Notes: generated by a model from the letters alone, not told the origin. A stretch of DNA of 64,000 nucleotides from JAYRSJ01 sp041920215 (GCA_041920215.1 JAYRSJ010000011.1:80580-144579); one strand, 5' to 3'; positions 17,270 through 25,779 are shown, counted from the first letter of the stretch. Numbers and translations are program-made.

Positions 17270-17761
17270 ATGAAGTTCATCGATAGCCATCACGAGCATT
17301 GGCAGCGCGTCGTCGGCGAGGACGGCCCCAAGCCCGATCCCGATCCGGCGCCTTACCGCCTGCTGAGCCTGGAGCAATGGCATGCGGTGCGCGAGCACTG
17401 GCCCGCCGGCCTGCCCACCGCCGTTGAAGTGCCCAACGACTACGACATCGAAGGCCTGGCCGCCGATCTGCCGCGCCTCGCACTGATCGTGCTGCAGTTC
17501 CCCAAATGGGTGGACGGTCGCGCCTACAGCCAGGCGCGCCTGCTGCGCAGCCGCTACCGCTACGCCGGCGAAATCCGTGCCACCGGCGAGGTGCTGGTCG
17601 ACATGGTGCTGCTGGCCGCCCGCACCGGCTTCGACGCGGTGCAGCTGCGCGCCGACCAGAGCCTGGACGCCGCCCAGCGCGCGCTGGGTTTCTTCCCTGG
17701 TCACTACCAGGGCGACACGGCGCAGCCCCGGCCTCATTTCGCATGGGCGGATCGAGCATGA
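17270..17761 (+). CDS. DUF934 protein linked to sulfite reductase
   Basis: A 163-residue DUF934 protein. The core DYDIEGLAADLPRLALIVLQFPKWVDGRAYSQARLLRSRYRYAGEIRATGEVLVDM is the family signature, followed by GFDAVQLRADQ and the C-terminal ALGFFPGHYQGD. The family is found almost exclusively between cysI and cysH in proteobacteria and is thought to support sulfite reduction, but the biochemical role is not established. The ATG at 17270 is preceded by GGCAAG; the longer frame from 17207 would overlap cysI. Its TGA overlaps the ATG of cysH (ATGA), showing translational coupling. Confidence 0.88.
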   Translation: MKFIDSHHEHWQRVVGEDGPKPDPDPAPYRLLSLEQWHAVREHWPAGLPTAVEVPNDYDIEGLAADLPRLALIVLQFPKWVDGRAYSQARLLRSRYRYAGEIRATGEVLVDMVLLAARTGFDAVQLRADQSLDAAQRALGFFPGHYQGDTAQPRPHFAWADRA

Positions 17762-18546
17762 GCGGCGCGGCCTCCTCCCTGTTCGTGCCGGCCGCCGGTG
17801 CCTCGGCGATCGCCCTCTACGCCCGTGCCACCGAGGGCTTCGACGCCCGCCTGGCGCAGACCCTGGACCTGCTGCGCGCCGCGGTCGGCGCGCATGGCGC
17901 GGGCCTGATCCAGTCCACCTCGCTGGGCGCCGAGGACATGGTCATCACCGACCTGATCGCCCGTCATAACCTGCCCATCCCCATCGCCACGCTGGACACC
18001 GGCAAGCTACATGCCGAGACCTTGGCCTTGATCCCGGCGATCGAGCAACGCTATGCCCTCCGGCTTGAAGTCTTCAGCCCGGCGCAGGAAGCGGTGGTCC
18101 ATTTCGTCAAGGCAAACGGCGAGAGCGCGATGTACGAGAGCCTGGCGCTGCGCAAGGCCTGCTGCGGCATCCGCAAGCTGGAGCCGCTGTCCCGCATGCT
18201 GGCCGGCCGCAGTGCCTGGATCACCGGTCTGCGTCGCGAGCAGAGCGCCAACCGCGCCGAGGTGCCGTTCGACGAGGACGATGGCCAGGGCCGCCGCAAG
18301 CTAAACGTGCTGGCCGCCTGGAGCTGGGCCGACGTCTGGCACTACATCCAGACCTTCGACCTGCCCTACAACTCGCTGCATGACCAATTCATGCCCAGCA
18401 TAGGCTGCGCCCCCTGCACCCGCGCGATCTCGGTGGGAGAGGACTTCCGCTCGGGCCGCTGGTGGTGGGAGGACGAGAACGCCAAAGAATGCGGCCTGCA
18501 CAAGGCCCATAGCAATGAAGAACTAAAGTCAGGAGCCCAGGCATGA
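17758..18546 (+). CDS. cysH: Phosphoadenylyl/adenylyl-sulfate reductase
   Basis: A 262-residue PAPS/APS reductase of the adenine-nucleotide alpha-hydrolase fold. Two cysteine pairs are visible, CC at residues 135-136 (KACCGIRK) and CAPC at 217-220 (GCAPCTRAIS). This arrangement binds a 4Fe-4S cluster and marks the type that uses APS. TSLGAEDMVITDLI and the TLDTGKLHAETL segment form the nucleotide pocket, and ITGLRREQS is a family motif. The C-terminal KECGLH supplies the catalytic Cys. Because no APS kinase (cysC) is in the operon, direct APS reduction is likely. It is overlapped at both ends by DUF934 and cysD start/stop codons. Confidence 0.94.
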   Translation: MSGAASSLFVPAAGASAIALYARATEGFDARLAQTLDLLRAAVGAHGAGLIQSTSLGAEDMVITDLIARHNLPIPIATLDTGKLHAETLALIPAIEQRYALRLEVFSPAQEAVVHFVKANGESAMYESLALRKACCGIRKLEPLSRMLAGRSAWITGLRREQSANRAEVPFDEDDGQGRRKLNVLAAWSWADVWHYIQTFDLPYNSLHDQFMPSIGCAPCTRAISVGEDFRSGRWWWEDENAKECGLHKAHSNEELKSGAQA

Positions 18547-19514
18547 ACGCCCCGATCCATCTGCAGCAGCTGGCCGCCACGGTGGACCAGCGCCACCTCG
18601 ACCATCTGGAGGAAGAGGCCATCTTCATCCTGCGCGAGGTGGCGGCCGCCTTCGAGCGCCCCGCCCTGCTGTTTTCCGGCGGCAAGGACTCCTGCGTCGT
18701 GCTGCGCCTGGCCGAGAAGGCCTTCAAGCAACGCGATGCATCGAATCCATCGGGCAACGAGTTCAAGGGCAAGCTGCCCTTCCCGCTGGTCCATGTGGAC
18801 ACCGGCCACAACTTCCCCGAGGTGATTGAGTTCCGCGACCGCCGCGCTGCCGAGATGGGCGAGCGCCTGATCGTGGCGCACATGGGCGAGTCGATCAAAA
18901 AGGGCACGGTGCGCCTGGCCCATCCGCTGGAATCGCGCAACGGCCACCAGACCGTGACCCTGCTGGAGGCCATCGAGGAGCACCGCTTCGACGTGCTGAT
19001 CGGCGGCGCCCGCCGCGACGAGGAAAAGGCGCGCGCCAAGGAGCGCATCTTCAGCCACCGCGACAGCTTCGGTCAGTGGCAGCCCAAGGAGCAGCGCCCC
19101 GAGCTGTGGAGCCTGTTCAATACCCGCATCCGTCCGGGCGAGCATTTCCGCGCCTTCCCGATCAGCAACTGGACCGAGCTGGATGTGTGGCTTTACCTGG
19201 CGCGTGAGAACATCCCGCTGCCCAGCCTCTACTACGCGCACCCGCGCCAGGTGATACGCCGCAAGGGCCTCTTGGTACCGCTGACCGAGGTGACGCCGCC
19301 CGAGGCCGGCGAGCAGGTCGAGACGGCCACCGTGCGCTTCCGCACCGTCGGCGACATGACCTGCACCTGCCCGGTCGAGAGCGACGCGGCCAGCGCCATC
19401 GACATCGTGGCCGAGACCCTGACCGTCACGGTCAGCGAGCGCGGTGCGACCCGCATGGACGACCGCACATCCGAGGCCTCGATGGAGCGCCGCAAGAAGG
19501 AAGGGTATTTCTGA
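18543..19514 (+). CDS. cysD: Sulfate adenylyltransferase subunit 2
   Basis: A 323-residue PP-loop ATP pyrophosphatase. The PP-loop is LLFSGGKDSCVVLRL; VHVDTGHNFPEVIEFRDR and DVLIGGARRDEEKARAKERIFS are diagnostic of CysD. It forms, with CysN, the ATP sulfurylase that makes APS from sulfate. The ATG overlaps the cysH stop (ATGA). The C-terminus ends ASMERRKKEGYF, the normal CysD tail, so the gene is complete. Only 2 nt separate it from cysN. Confidence 0.95.
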   Translation: MNAPIHLQQLAATVDQRHLDHLEEEAIFILREVAAAFERPALLFSGGKDSCVVLRLAEKAFKQRDASNPSGNEFKGKLPFPLVHVDTGHNFPEVIEFRDRRAAEMGERLIVAHMGESIKKGTVRLAHPLESRNGHQTVTLLEAIEEHRFDVLIGGARRDEEKARAKERIFSHRDSFGQWQPKEQRPELWSLFNTRIRPGEHFRAFPISNWTELDVWLYLARENIPLPSLYYAHPRQVIRRKGLLVPLTEVTPPEAGEQVETATVRFRTVGDMTCTCPVESDAASAIDIVAETLTVTVSERGATRMDDRTSEASMERRKKEGYF

Positions 19515-19516
19515 TC

Positions 19517-20824
19517 ATGAGCGCCGTTTTGAATCCGCTGGTCCACGAACAGGATGTGGACACCCATCACCGCGCGCTGCGCTTCCTGACCGCCGGCAGC
19601 GTCGACGACGGCAAGAGCACCTTGATCGGCCGCCTGCTGTTCGACAGCCGCGCCATCCTGGCCGACCAGCTCGACACGCTGGAAAAGCGCGCCGCCGGCG
19701 CGCCCATCGACCTCTCCTTGCTGACCGACGGCCTGGAGGCCGAGCGCGAGCAGGGCATCACCATTGATGTGGCCTACCGCTATTTCGCGACCAGGACCCG
19801 TAAGTTCATCATCGCCGACGCGCCCGGCCATGAGCAGTACACCCGCAATATGGTCACCGCCGCCGCCGGCAGCGACGCCGCGGTGGTGCTGGTGGACATC
19901 ACCAAGCTGGACCTGGACGCCGCCGAGGTGTCGCTGCTGCCCCAGACCCGGCGTCACAGCCTGCTGGCCCATCTGCTGCGCGTCCCCAGCATCGTGTTCG
20001 CGATCAACAAGATCGACGCCCTGGCGGCGCCCGGCGCGGCGGCCGATGGTTTTGCCAGGGTCAGCGCCGCGCTGCGCGCCTTCGCTGCCCAGGCGGGCAT
20101 CGCGGTCACCGCCATCGTGCCGGTGTCGGCACTGCGCGGCGACAACGTCACCCAGCCGCTGGATGCCCCCTGGTACGACGGCCCCTCGCTCCTGCAGGTG
20201 CTGGAAGGCCTGCCTACGGTGCAGGAGAAGGTCGAGGGGCAGCTCTCGATCCCCGTCCAGTACGTGGCCAAGGAGGGCGAGGGTACCGGCCACCAGCCCC
20301 GCACGCTGTGGGGCCGCATCGCCCACGGCCAGGTCAAGGCGGGCGACACGGTGCAGATCCTGCCCAGCGGCGAGACGGCGCTCGTGGCCGAGGTGCGCCG
20401 CGCCGGCGCCACGGTGGCGCACTGCGTCGCCGGCGAGTCGGCCGGTGTGCTGCTGGACCGCCAGCTGGACGTCAGCCGCGGCGACTGGATCGTGACGCCG
20501 GGCAGTGCCCAGCCCAGCCAGAGCTTCGAGGCCACGCTGGCCTGGCTGGACACCGAGCCGGCGGTGCCGGGCCGCAAGTACTGGCTGCGCCACGGCAATC
20601 GCTGGGTGCAGGCACGCATCAGCGCCATCGAGCACCGGCTGGACATCCACAGCCTGGCCGAGGCCGAGGCGCATGAGCTGGCGGTCAACGAGATCGGCCA
20701 TGTGCGCATCGAGACCCAGACGGCCTTGCCGGTGGAGCCCTATGCGCAGAACCGCGTCGGCGGCGCGCTGATCGTCGTCGACCCCACGAGCAACCGCACC
20801 TCGGGTGCCTTGCTGGTGCGCTGA
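19517..20824 (+). CDS. cysN: Sulfate adenylyltransferase subunit 1 (GTPase)
   Basis: A 435-residue translation-factor-like GTPase. P-loop GSVDDGKSTLIGRLLFDS, switch II DAPGHEQYTRNMVTAAAGSD and NKID are intact. The C-terminal half holds the two EF-Tu-like beta-barrels. There is no fused APS kinase (CysC) domain, in contrast to CysNC proteins, which fits direct reduction of APS by CysH. GTP hydrolysis by CysN drives APS synthesis by CysD. The gene is followed after 21 nt by cobA with a GGAG site. Confidence 0.95.
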   Translation: MSAVLNPLVHEQDVDTHHRALRFLTAGSVDDGKSTLIGRLLFDSRAILADQLDTLEKRAAGAPIDLSLLTDGLEAEREQGITIDVAYRYFATRTRKFIIADAPGHEQYTRNMVTAAAGSDAAVVLVDITKLDLDAAEVSLLPQTRRHSLLAHLLRVPSIVFAINKIDALAAPGAAADGFARVSAALRAFAAQAGIAVTAIVPVSALRGDNVTQPLDAPWYDGPSLLQVLEGLPTVQEKVEGQLSIPVQYVAKEGEGTGHQPRTLWGRIAHGQVKAGDTVQILPSGETALVAEVRRAGATVAHCVAGESAGVLLDRQLDVSRGDWIVTPGSAQPSQSFEATLAWLDTEPAVPGRKYWLRHGNRWVQARISAIEHRLDIHSLAEAEAHELAVNEIGHVRIETQTALPVEPYAQNRVGGALIVVDPTSNRTSGALLVR

Positions 20825-20845
20825 AGAACCGGACCGGAGATCACC

Positions 20846-21613
20846 ATGGGCTCTCGCGTCATCTTTGTCAGCGCCGGTCCCGGCGCCGCCGACCTGATTA
20901 CGCTGCGCGGCGCGCGCGCGCTGGCGCAGGCCGACGTCGTGCTGTTCGACGCCTTGACCGATCCGGCCCTGCGCGAACTGGCGCCACAGGCGCAATGGCT
21001 GGACGTGGGCAAGCGCGGCTTCTGCGACTCGACCGCCCAGACCGCGATCAACGCGCTGCTGCTGCGCATGGCCGCTGAGCATGCCTGCGTGGTGCGGCTC
21101 AAGGGCGGCGACGCCAGCGTCTTCGGCCGCCTGGAGGAAGAGCTGCAGGCGCTGGCCGCGGCCGGCATCGCCTGCGAGGTGGTGCCGGGCGTCACCGCTG
21201 CCCTGGCAGCAGCGGCCCTGGCGCAGCGCCCGCTGACCCGGCGCGGCACCGGCCGCAGTGTCAGCCTGACGACGGCGATGACCCGGGAGGGCGAGCTGCG
21301 CGCGCTGAAGTCGGCCGATACCGAGGTCTTCTATATGGCCGGGCGCCAGCTGGGCGCACTGGCGCGCAAACTGCAGGAGGCCGGCTGGGCCGCCGACACG
21401 CCAGCCCTGGTGGTGTCGCGCGCCGGCTGCACCGATGCGCTGAGCAGCACGCACAGCGTGGCCGAGCTCGCCGCCGCCGCTCTGCTGCACAGGGGGCGGC
21501 CCACCGTCGTCACCGTCGGGGCCGGCGCCCGGCCGCTGGCCGCCGCCCCGCGCCCGTCGATATCCACAGTAATTGAGCGACCACAAACCCTGGTAACTAC
21601 CCTCAGTGATTAA
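20846..21613 (+). CDS. cobA: Uroporphyrinogen-III C-methyltransferase (siroheme synthesis)
   Basis: A 255-residue SAM-dependent tetrapyrrole methyltransferase. Motifs in order: VSAGPGAADLITLRGARAL, the DALTD region, VVRLKGGDASVFGR, VVPGVTAALAAAALAQRPLTRRG and FYMAGRQ. It converts uroporphyrinogen III to precorrin-2, the first step toward siroheme for CysI and toward cobalamin. It carries only the methyltransferase domain; the dehydrogenase/ferrochelatase half of CysG is absent, so another gene must finish siroheme. Being last of the sulfur operon, its role here is to feed siroheme to CysI. Confidence 0.9.
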   Translation: MGSRVIFVSAGPGAADLITLRGARALAQADVVLFDALTDPALRELAPQAQWLDVGKRGFCDSTAQTAINALLLRMAAEHACVVRLKGGDASVFGRLEEELQALAAAGIACEVVPGVTAALAAAALAQRPLTRRGTGRSVSLTTAMTREGELRALKSADTEVFYMAGRQLGALARKLQEAGWAADTPALVVSRAGCTDALSSTHSVAELAAAALLHRGRPTVVTVGAGARPLAAAPRPSISTVIERPQTLVTTLSD

Positions 21614-21709
21614 AATCCGCCATTTGCCGACTCGGCCCCCGGGGCCGCGCTTGCGTCTTGCGCGCGGGCAGCACGGCAATCCACAGGCCCATAAAACCCG
21701 AGTTGCCCC

Positions 21710-22033
21710 ATGACCCACGTCGTTACCGAAGCCTGCATCCGCTGCAAATACACCGACTGCGTCGATGTCTGCCCCGTCGATTGCTTCCGTGAAGGCCCCA
21801 ACTTCCTGTCCATCGATCCCGATGAGTGCATCGACTGCGCGGTCTGCATCCCGGAATGCCCGGTCAATGCCATCGTCCCCGAGGAAGATGTGCCGGGCAA
21901 TCAGCAGCACATGATCAAGCTCAATGCCGATCTGGCCAAGAGATGGCCCAGCATCACCAAGCGCAAGGCCGCCCTGCCCGACGCCGACGACTGGAAGGAC
22001 AAGACGGACAAGCTGTCCGAACTGATCCGCTGA
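21710..22033 (+). CDS. fdxA: Seven-iron ferredoxin FdxA
   Basis: A 107-residue ferredoxin with the classic N-terminus MTHVVTEACIRCKYTDCVDVCPVDCF and the second cluster motif CIDCAVCIPECPVNAI. The spacing matches the 3Fe-4S/4Fe-4S ferredoxin of Azotobacter type (FdxA). The C-terminal extension (MIKLNADLAKRWPSITKRK) is the usual one. It is a soluble electron carrier. Its gene lies 96 nt after cobA and 38 nt before a ferredoxin-NADP reductase, so it may pass electrons from that enzyme to CysI; this link is inference. The gap before it holds no clear terminator, so read-through from the cys operon is possible. Confidence 0.92.
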   Translation: MTHVVTEACIRCKYTDCVDVCPVDCFREGPNFLSIDPDECIDCAVCIPECPVNAIVPEEDVPGNQQHMIKLNADLAKRWPSITKRKAALPDADDWKDKTDKLSELIR

Positions 22034-22071
22034 ACATTGCGCCGGCCCTCAAGCCGCCGGCCCTACAGACC

Positions 22072-23199
22072 ATGGAAGCACAAGTGAACGCAGAGATCGT
22101 CAAGACCGCCGCCGCTCATCAGGGCCCCGGCCCGGGCGCCATCGAAACCGATGCCGTGATCGTCGGCGCTGGCCCGGTGGGCCTGTTCCAGGTGTTCGAA
22201 CTGGGCCTGCTCGAGATCAAGGCCCACATCATCGATTCGCTGGCCTATCCCGGCGGCCAATGCATCGAGCTCTATCCGGACAAGCCGATCTACGACATCC
22301 CAGCAGTGCCGGTCTGCACCGGCAAGGAGCTGACCGACAACCTGCTCAAGCAGATCGAGCCCTTCGGCGCGACCTTCCATCTGGGCCAGGAAGTGACCAC
22401 GGTGGAAAAGCAGGCCGATGGCCGCTTCTTCGTCGCCACGTCCAAGGGCACGCAGTTCCTGACCAAGACCATCTTCATCGCCGGCGGCGTGGGTAGCTTC
22501 CAGCCGCGCACGCTGAAGGTCGACGGCATCGACAAGTACGAGAGCTCGCAGGTGCACTACCGGGTGCGCAAGCCCGAGCAGTTCGCCGGCAAGAACCTGC
22601 TGATCGTCGGTGGCGGCGATTCGGCGCTGGACTGGGCGCTGAACTTCTGCGCCGGCAATGCCGACGGCAATCCGCACAAGGCCGAGAGCGTGATCCTGGT
22701 GCACCGCCGTGACGGTTTCCGTGCGGCACCCGCCAGCGTGGCCAAGATGAAGGAGCTGTGCGAGGCCTACGAGATGCAGTTCATCGTCGGCCAGGTGACC
22801 GATCTGGACGAGTCCGAGGACGGCGTGCTCAAGGGCGTCAAGGTCACCGGTGGCGACGGCGTCACCCGGGTGGTGCCCTGCGACGAGGTGCTGGTGTTCT
22901 TCGGCCTGTCGCCCAAGCTCGGCCCGATCGCCGAATGGGGCCTGGCGCTGGAGCGCAAGCAGATCGTCGTCGATACCGAGAAGTTCGAGACCAGCACCCC
23001 CGGCATCTTCGCGGTCGGTGACGTCAACACCTATCCCGGCAAGAAGAAGCTGATCCTCTCGGGCTTCCACGAGGCCGCGCTGGCCGCCTTCGCGGCCGCG
23101 CCCTACATCTTCCCCGAGAAGCGCATCCATCTGCAGTACACCACCACCAGCCCCAAGCTGCATAAGGTGCTGGGCGTGGAGTCGCCGGTCTTCGACTGA
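22072..23199 (+). CDS. Ferredoxin-NADP+ reductase, thioredoxin-reductase-like
   Basis: A 375-residue flavoprotein with two Rossmann folds. The FAD-binding motif is VIVGAGPVGLFQVFELGL, the NADP motif LLIVGGGDSALDWALN, and the FAD ribityl segment GIFAVGDVNTYPGK. There is no redox-active CxxC of a true thioredoxin reductase, so it belongs to the TrxR-like FNR group (YumC type). It exchanges electrons between NADPH and ferredoxin or flavodoxin in the cytoplasm. The start at 22072 begins the reliable alignment; the frame upstream overlaps fdxA. Placement after fdxA suggests a shared redox chain. Confidence 0.9.
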   Translation: MEAQVNAEIVKTAAAHQGPGPGAIETDAVIVGAGPVGLFQVFELGLLEIKAHIIDSLAYPGGQCIELYPDKPIYDIPAVPVCTGKELTDNLLKQIEPFGATFHLGQEVTTVEKQADGRFFVATSKGTQFLTKTIFIAGGVGSFQPRTLKVDGIDKYESSQVHYRVRKPEQFAGKNLLIVGGGDSALDWALNFCAGNADGNPHKAESVILVHRRDGFRAAPASVAKMKELCEAYEMQFIVGQVTDLDESEDGVLKGVKVTGGDGVTRVVPCDEVLVFFGLSPKLGPIAEWGLALERKQIVVDTEKFETSTPGIFAVGDVNTYPGKKKLILSGFHEAALAAFAAAPYIFPEKRIHLQYTTTSPKLHKVLGVESPVFD

Positions 23200-23237
23200 A
23201 GCCAGCTGATCGGCGTCACTGAGACAAGGCAAACCAA

Positions 23238-23274
23238 CCCGCCGCGGCAGCCCGACTGCCCGGCGGGTTTTTTT
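23238..23274 (+). terminator. Intrinsic terminator after the ferredoxin reductase
   Basis: CCCGCCG (23238-23244) pairs with CGGCGGG (23261-23267), followed by seven T. It separates the sulfur/redox genes from the riboswitch-controlled receptor; the promoter of the latter begins within 20 nt. Confidence 0.85.
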
Positions 23275-23285
23275 ATTGGGCGCGC

Positions 23286-23298
23286 TAGAATCGAAGTT
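23286..23298 (+). promoter_or_regulatory. Candidate -10 element for the TPP-riboswitch transcript
   Basis: TAGAAT at 23286-23291 is a good -10 hexamer placed about seven bases before the presumed transcript start and 14 bases before the aptamer. The -35 region would fall in the end of the preceding terminator and is weak, so this is a tentative call. Confidence 0.4.
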
Positions 23299-23302
23299 TT
23301 CG

Positions 23303-23384
23303 CTAGGGGTGCTGGCTCATTGCATGAGCCGGCTGAGAGAACACCCTTTGAACCTGATTGAGGTAATCCTCGCGCAGGGAAGCA
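23303..23384 (+). promoter_or_regulatory. TPP (thiamin pyrophosphate) riboswitch, THI element
   Basis: The conserved THI-box pieces are in order: AGGGGTGCT, the P3 side helix GGCTCAT-TGC-ATGAGCC (23314-23330), GGCTGAGAGA (23331-23340), ACCCTTTGAACCTGAT (from 23343) and GGTAATCCTCGCGCAGGGA with AGC. Thiamin pyrophosphate binds this aptamer and turns the gene off. The Shine-Dalgarno-like AGGGAAG (23376-23382) lies inside the aptamer's 3' strand, nine bases before the ATG at 23392, and no terminator hairpin intervenes. The switch therefore probably acts on translation by hiding the ribosome-binding site directly. Confidence 0.93.
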
Positions 23385-23391
23385 ATCAAGC

Positions 23392-25605
23392 ATGAAGCCG
23401 CCCCGCGGCCATCCTGGTTTGCCGCCCTGCCATCGAATGAGCAGCACGATGGCAACCACCACCACTTCCTCCTACTCCCTCGGTCTCTCGCGCCTGTCGC
23501 TGGCCTGCCTGGCCCTGCTGGGCGGCGCAAGCGCGCTGGCCCAGAGCGGCAACAGCCTGCCCAGCGTCACCATCAGCGGCCGCAATGCCGACGCGCCGGT
23601 GCGGGTCGGCGGCTTCGGCGACACGCCCCTGGCCAAGCTGCCGCTGCAGGCCTCGGTGATCAATGCCGAACGCCTGCTCGAAGCCGGAGCCAGCAACCTG
23701 GCCGCCCTGCCCCTGCTGGACGCCAGTGTGGCCGACGCCTACAACTCGGCCGGCTACGTCTCCTATCTGAAAGTGCGCGGCTTTGATCTGGACAACCGTT
23801 TCAACTACCGCCGCGACGGACTGCCCATCAATGCCGAGACAGCACTCGCCCTGGGCAACAAGAGCGCCATCGAGCTGCTCAAGGGCACCAGCGGCATACA
23901 GGCGGGCACCAGTGCGCCGGGCGGCCTGGTCAATCTGATCGTCAAGCGCCCCACGGGCAGACTCCTCAGCGCCAGCCTCGGCTATAGCGAGCGGGGCACG
24001 GTCGAGGCCGCGCTGGACTGGAGCCAGCGCTTCGGCGCCGGCGAGGCCTTCGGCCTGCGCATCAACGCCACTGCCGCGCAGCTGCACCCGCAACTGGACG
24101 CGGCCCGCGGCGAGCGCCAGCTGCTGGCCGTGGCAGGCGACTGGCACCTTGGTCGCGACACCCTGCTGGAGGCCGAGCTGGAGCTGAACCGACAGAGCCA
24201 GCCCAGCCAGCCCGGCATGAGCCTGCTGGGCGATCGGCTGCCCTCGCCCGACGAGATCAGCCCGCGCCGCAACCTCAACAACCTGCCCTGGTCGCAGCCG
24301 GTGGTCTTCGACAACAGCCACGCCTCGCTGCGCCTGCGGCAGCAGCTGAGCAGCGGCTGGCAGGCCCAGGCTCACCTGGGTCTGCAGCGCCTGCGCAGCG
24401 ACGACCGCCTCGCCTATGCCTACGGCTGCTCGGCCGAAGAAGCCTGGGACCGCTTCTGCAGCAATGGCGATTTCGATCGCTACGACTTCCGCAGCGAGAA
24501 CGAACGCCGCCGCAGCGAGGCGCTGGATCTGTCGCTCAGCGGCCGCTTCGCCACCGGCGCTGTGCAGCACCAGCTGAGCACCGGCGTGCTGCTGAGCCGC
24601 TACGAGGCCCGCCTGGGCGACCAGACCTATCAGTGGTCCGGCGTGGGCAATGTCTTCAACGACATCCCCTCGCCGGCCAATCCCGAGCCCAACGACGTCA
24701 ACACCAACCGCGATGAGCGCAGCAGCGAGCTCTATCTGCGCGACCAGATCTCGCTGGGCACGCAATGGCAGCTGTTCGTCGGCCTGCGCCATATGCGGCT
24801 GCAGCGCGACAGCATGCGTACCGACGGCTCGCGGCCCAGCAGCTATCGACAGTCGCTCAACAGCCCCTGGCTGGGCCTGGGCTATGCCATCAGCCCGACG
24901 CTGATGGCCTATGCCAGCTGGGGCCAGGGCATGGAATCCGAAGTTGCGCCCAACCGCAGCCGCTACAGCAACCGGGGTCAGGTCTTGCCGGCACTGAAGA
25001 GCCGTCAGCTGGAGCTGGGCATCAAGTCCGGCAGCAGCACGGTGGACTGGTCGCTGAATGCCTTCGACATCCGCCGCCCGCTGTGGAGCGATATCGGCGC
25101 CTGCGACGATGCCGACAACAGCTGCACCAGAACGGCCGACGGCGCGGCCCGCCATCGCGGCGTCGAGGCCCAGGCCGACATCAAGTGGAGCGGCGGCGGC
25201 CTGCTGGCCAGCGCCATGCAGCTACGCGCCCGCCGCGAAGGCGCTCTCGATGCCGCCAGCAACGGCCTGAAGCCCGCCAATGTGGCCGAACGCTCGCTAC
25301 GCCTGCGTCTGCGCCAGGACATCGCAGCGTTGCCCGGTCTGCAGTTGCAGGCCGGCCTGGTGCACGAGGGCTCGCGTGCTGTGCTGCCCGACAACTCGCT
25401 GCACATTCCCGGCTGGACCCGCCTGGACGCCGGCGCCCGCTTCGAGCAGGCCCTGAGCGGCCAGCGCCTGCTGGTCTGGCGCCTGGCGCTGGACAATCTG
25501 GCCGATCGCCGCGCCTGGAAAGAGTCCCCCTACCAGTACGGCCACGCCTACCTCTACCCGCTGGCGCCACGCACAGTGCGCGCATCGTTGGAGTGGAGCT
25601 TGTAA
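23392..25605 (+). CDS. TonB-dependent receptor under TPP-riboswitch control
   Basis: A 737-residue outer-membrane receptor of the siderophore-receptor-like class. A signal peptide (LSRLSLACLALLGGASALAQ) is followed by a TonB-box-like LPSVTISG and the plug (YLKVRGFDLDNRFNYRRDGLPI; ELLKGTSGIQAGTSAPGGLVNLIVKRP), then a 22-strand type barrel ending EWSL. The plug class usually takes iron chelates, but the TPP riboswitch directly upstream says that thiamin sufficiency represses it. I infer uptake of thiamin or a thiamin precursor. The start at 23392 is favoured because the only good ribosome-binding site is the riboswitch AGGGAAG; ATGs at 23437 and 23449 lack one. The stop codon sits inside the -35 region of the tRNA promoter. 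Confidence 0.9.
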   Translation: MKPPRGHPGLPPCHRMSSTMATTTTSSYSLGLSRLSLACLALLGGASALAQSGNSLPSVTISGRNADAPVRVGGFGDTPLAKLPLQASVINAERLLEAGASNLAALPLLDASVADAYNSAGYVSYLKVRGFDLDNRFNYRRDGLPINAETALALGNKSAIELLKGTSGIQAGTSAPGGLVNLIVKRPTGRLLSASLGYSERGTVEAALDWSQRFGAGEAFGLRINATAAQLHPQLDAARGERQLLAVAGDWHLGRDTLLEAELELNRQSQPSQPGMSLLGDRLPSPDEISPRRNLNNLPWSQPVVFDNSHASLRLRQQLSSGWQAQAHLGLQRLRSDDRLAYAYGCSAEEAWDRFCSNGDFDRYDFRSENERRRSEALDLSLSGRFATGAVQHQLSTGVLLSRYEARLGDQTYQWSGVGNVFNDIPSPANPEPNDVNTNRDERSSELYLRDQISLGTQWQLFVGLRHMRLQRDSMRTDGSRPSSYRQSLNSPWLGLGYAISPTLMAYASWGQGMESEVAPNRSRYSNRGQVLPALKSRQLELGIKSGSSTVDWSLNAFDIRRPLWSDIGACDDADNSCTRTADGAARHRGVEAQADIKWSGGGLLASAMQLRARREGALDAASNGLKPANVAERSLRLRLRQDIAALPGLQLQAGLVHEGSRAVLPDNSLHIPGWTRLDAGARFEQALSGQRLLVWRLALDNLADRRAWKESPYQYGHAYLYPLAPRTVRASLEWSL

Positions 25606-25629
25606 GGTCCGATTTTTTCAGTCTATAAT
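25600..25629 (+). promoter_or_regulatory. Promoter of the tRNA-Asn pair
   Basis: TTGTAA (25600-25605), an 18-nt spacer and a perfect TATAAT (25624-25629), then a GC-rich discriminator GCGAGGC as is usual for stringently controlled stable RNA. The -35 hexamer overlaps the TAA stop of the receptor gene. Confidence 0.75.
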
Positions 25630-25641
25630 GCGAGGCTCTGT

Positions 25642-25717
25642 TCCTCGATAGCTCAGTCGGTAGAGCGCCGGACTGTTAATCCGTAGGTCCCTGGTTCGAG
25701 CCCAGGTCGAGGAGCCA
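25642..25717 (+). tRNA. tRNA-Asn (anticodon GTT), first copy
   Basis: A 76-nt cloverleaf with encoded CCA: acceptor TCCTCGA pairs with TCGAGGA, D-arm GCTC/GAGC, anticodon loop CTGTTAA with anticodon GTT (25675-25677), T-loop GGTTCGAGCCC. It reads asparagine codons AAC and AAU. It is identical to the copy 138 nt downstream. Confidence 0.97.
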
Positions 25718-25779
25718 GAATTTCAGCAGCCGTGGTACGGATCCGCGGCAGCAAACAGCAAGACCCAGTACCGATCAAT

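Noticed and set aside
21614..21709. Possible terminator or promoter between cobA and fdxA
   Set aside because: A GGCCCCCGGGGCC-like palindrome is present but has no T-tract, and no promoter pair of acceptable spacing could be found.
19232..21910. 892-codon minus-strand frame opposite cysN and cobA
   Set aside because: Antisense shadow of convincing sulfur genes; low-complexity composition.
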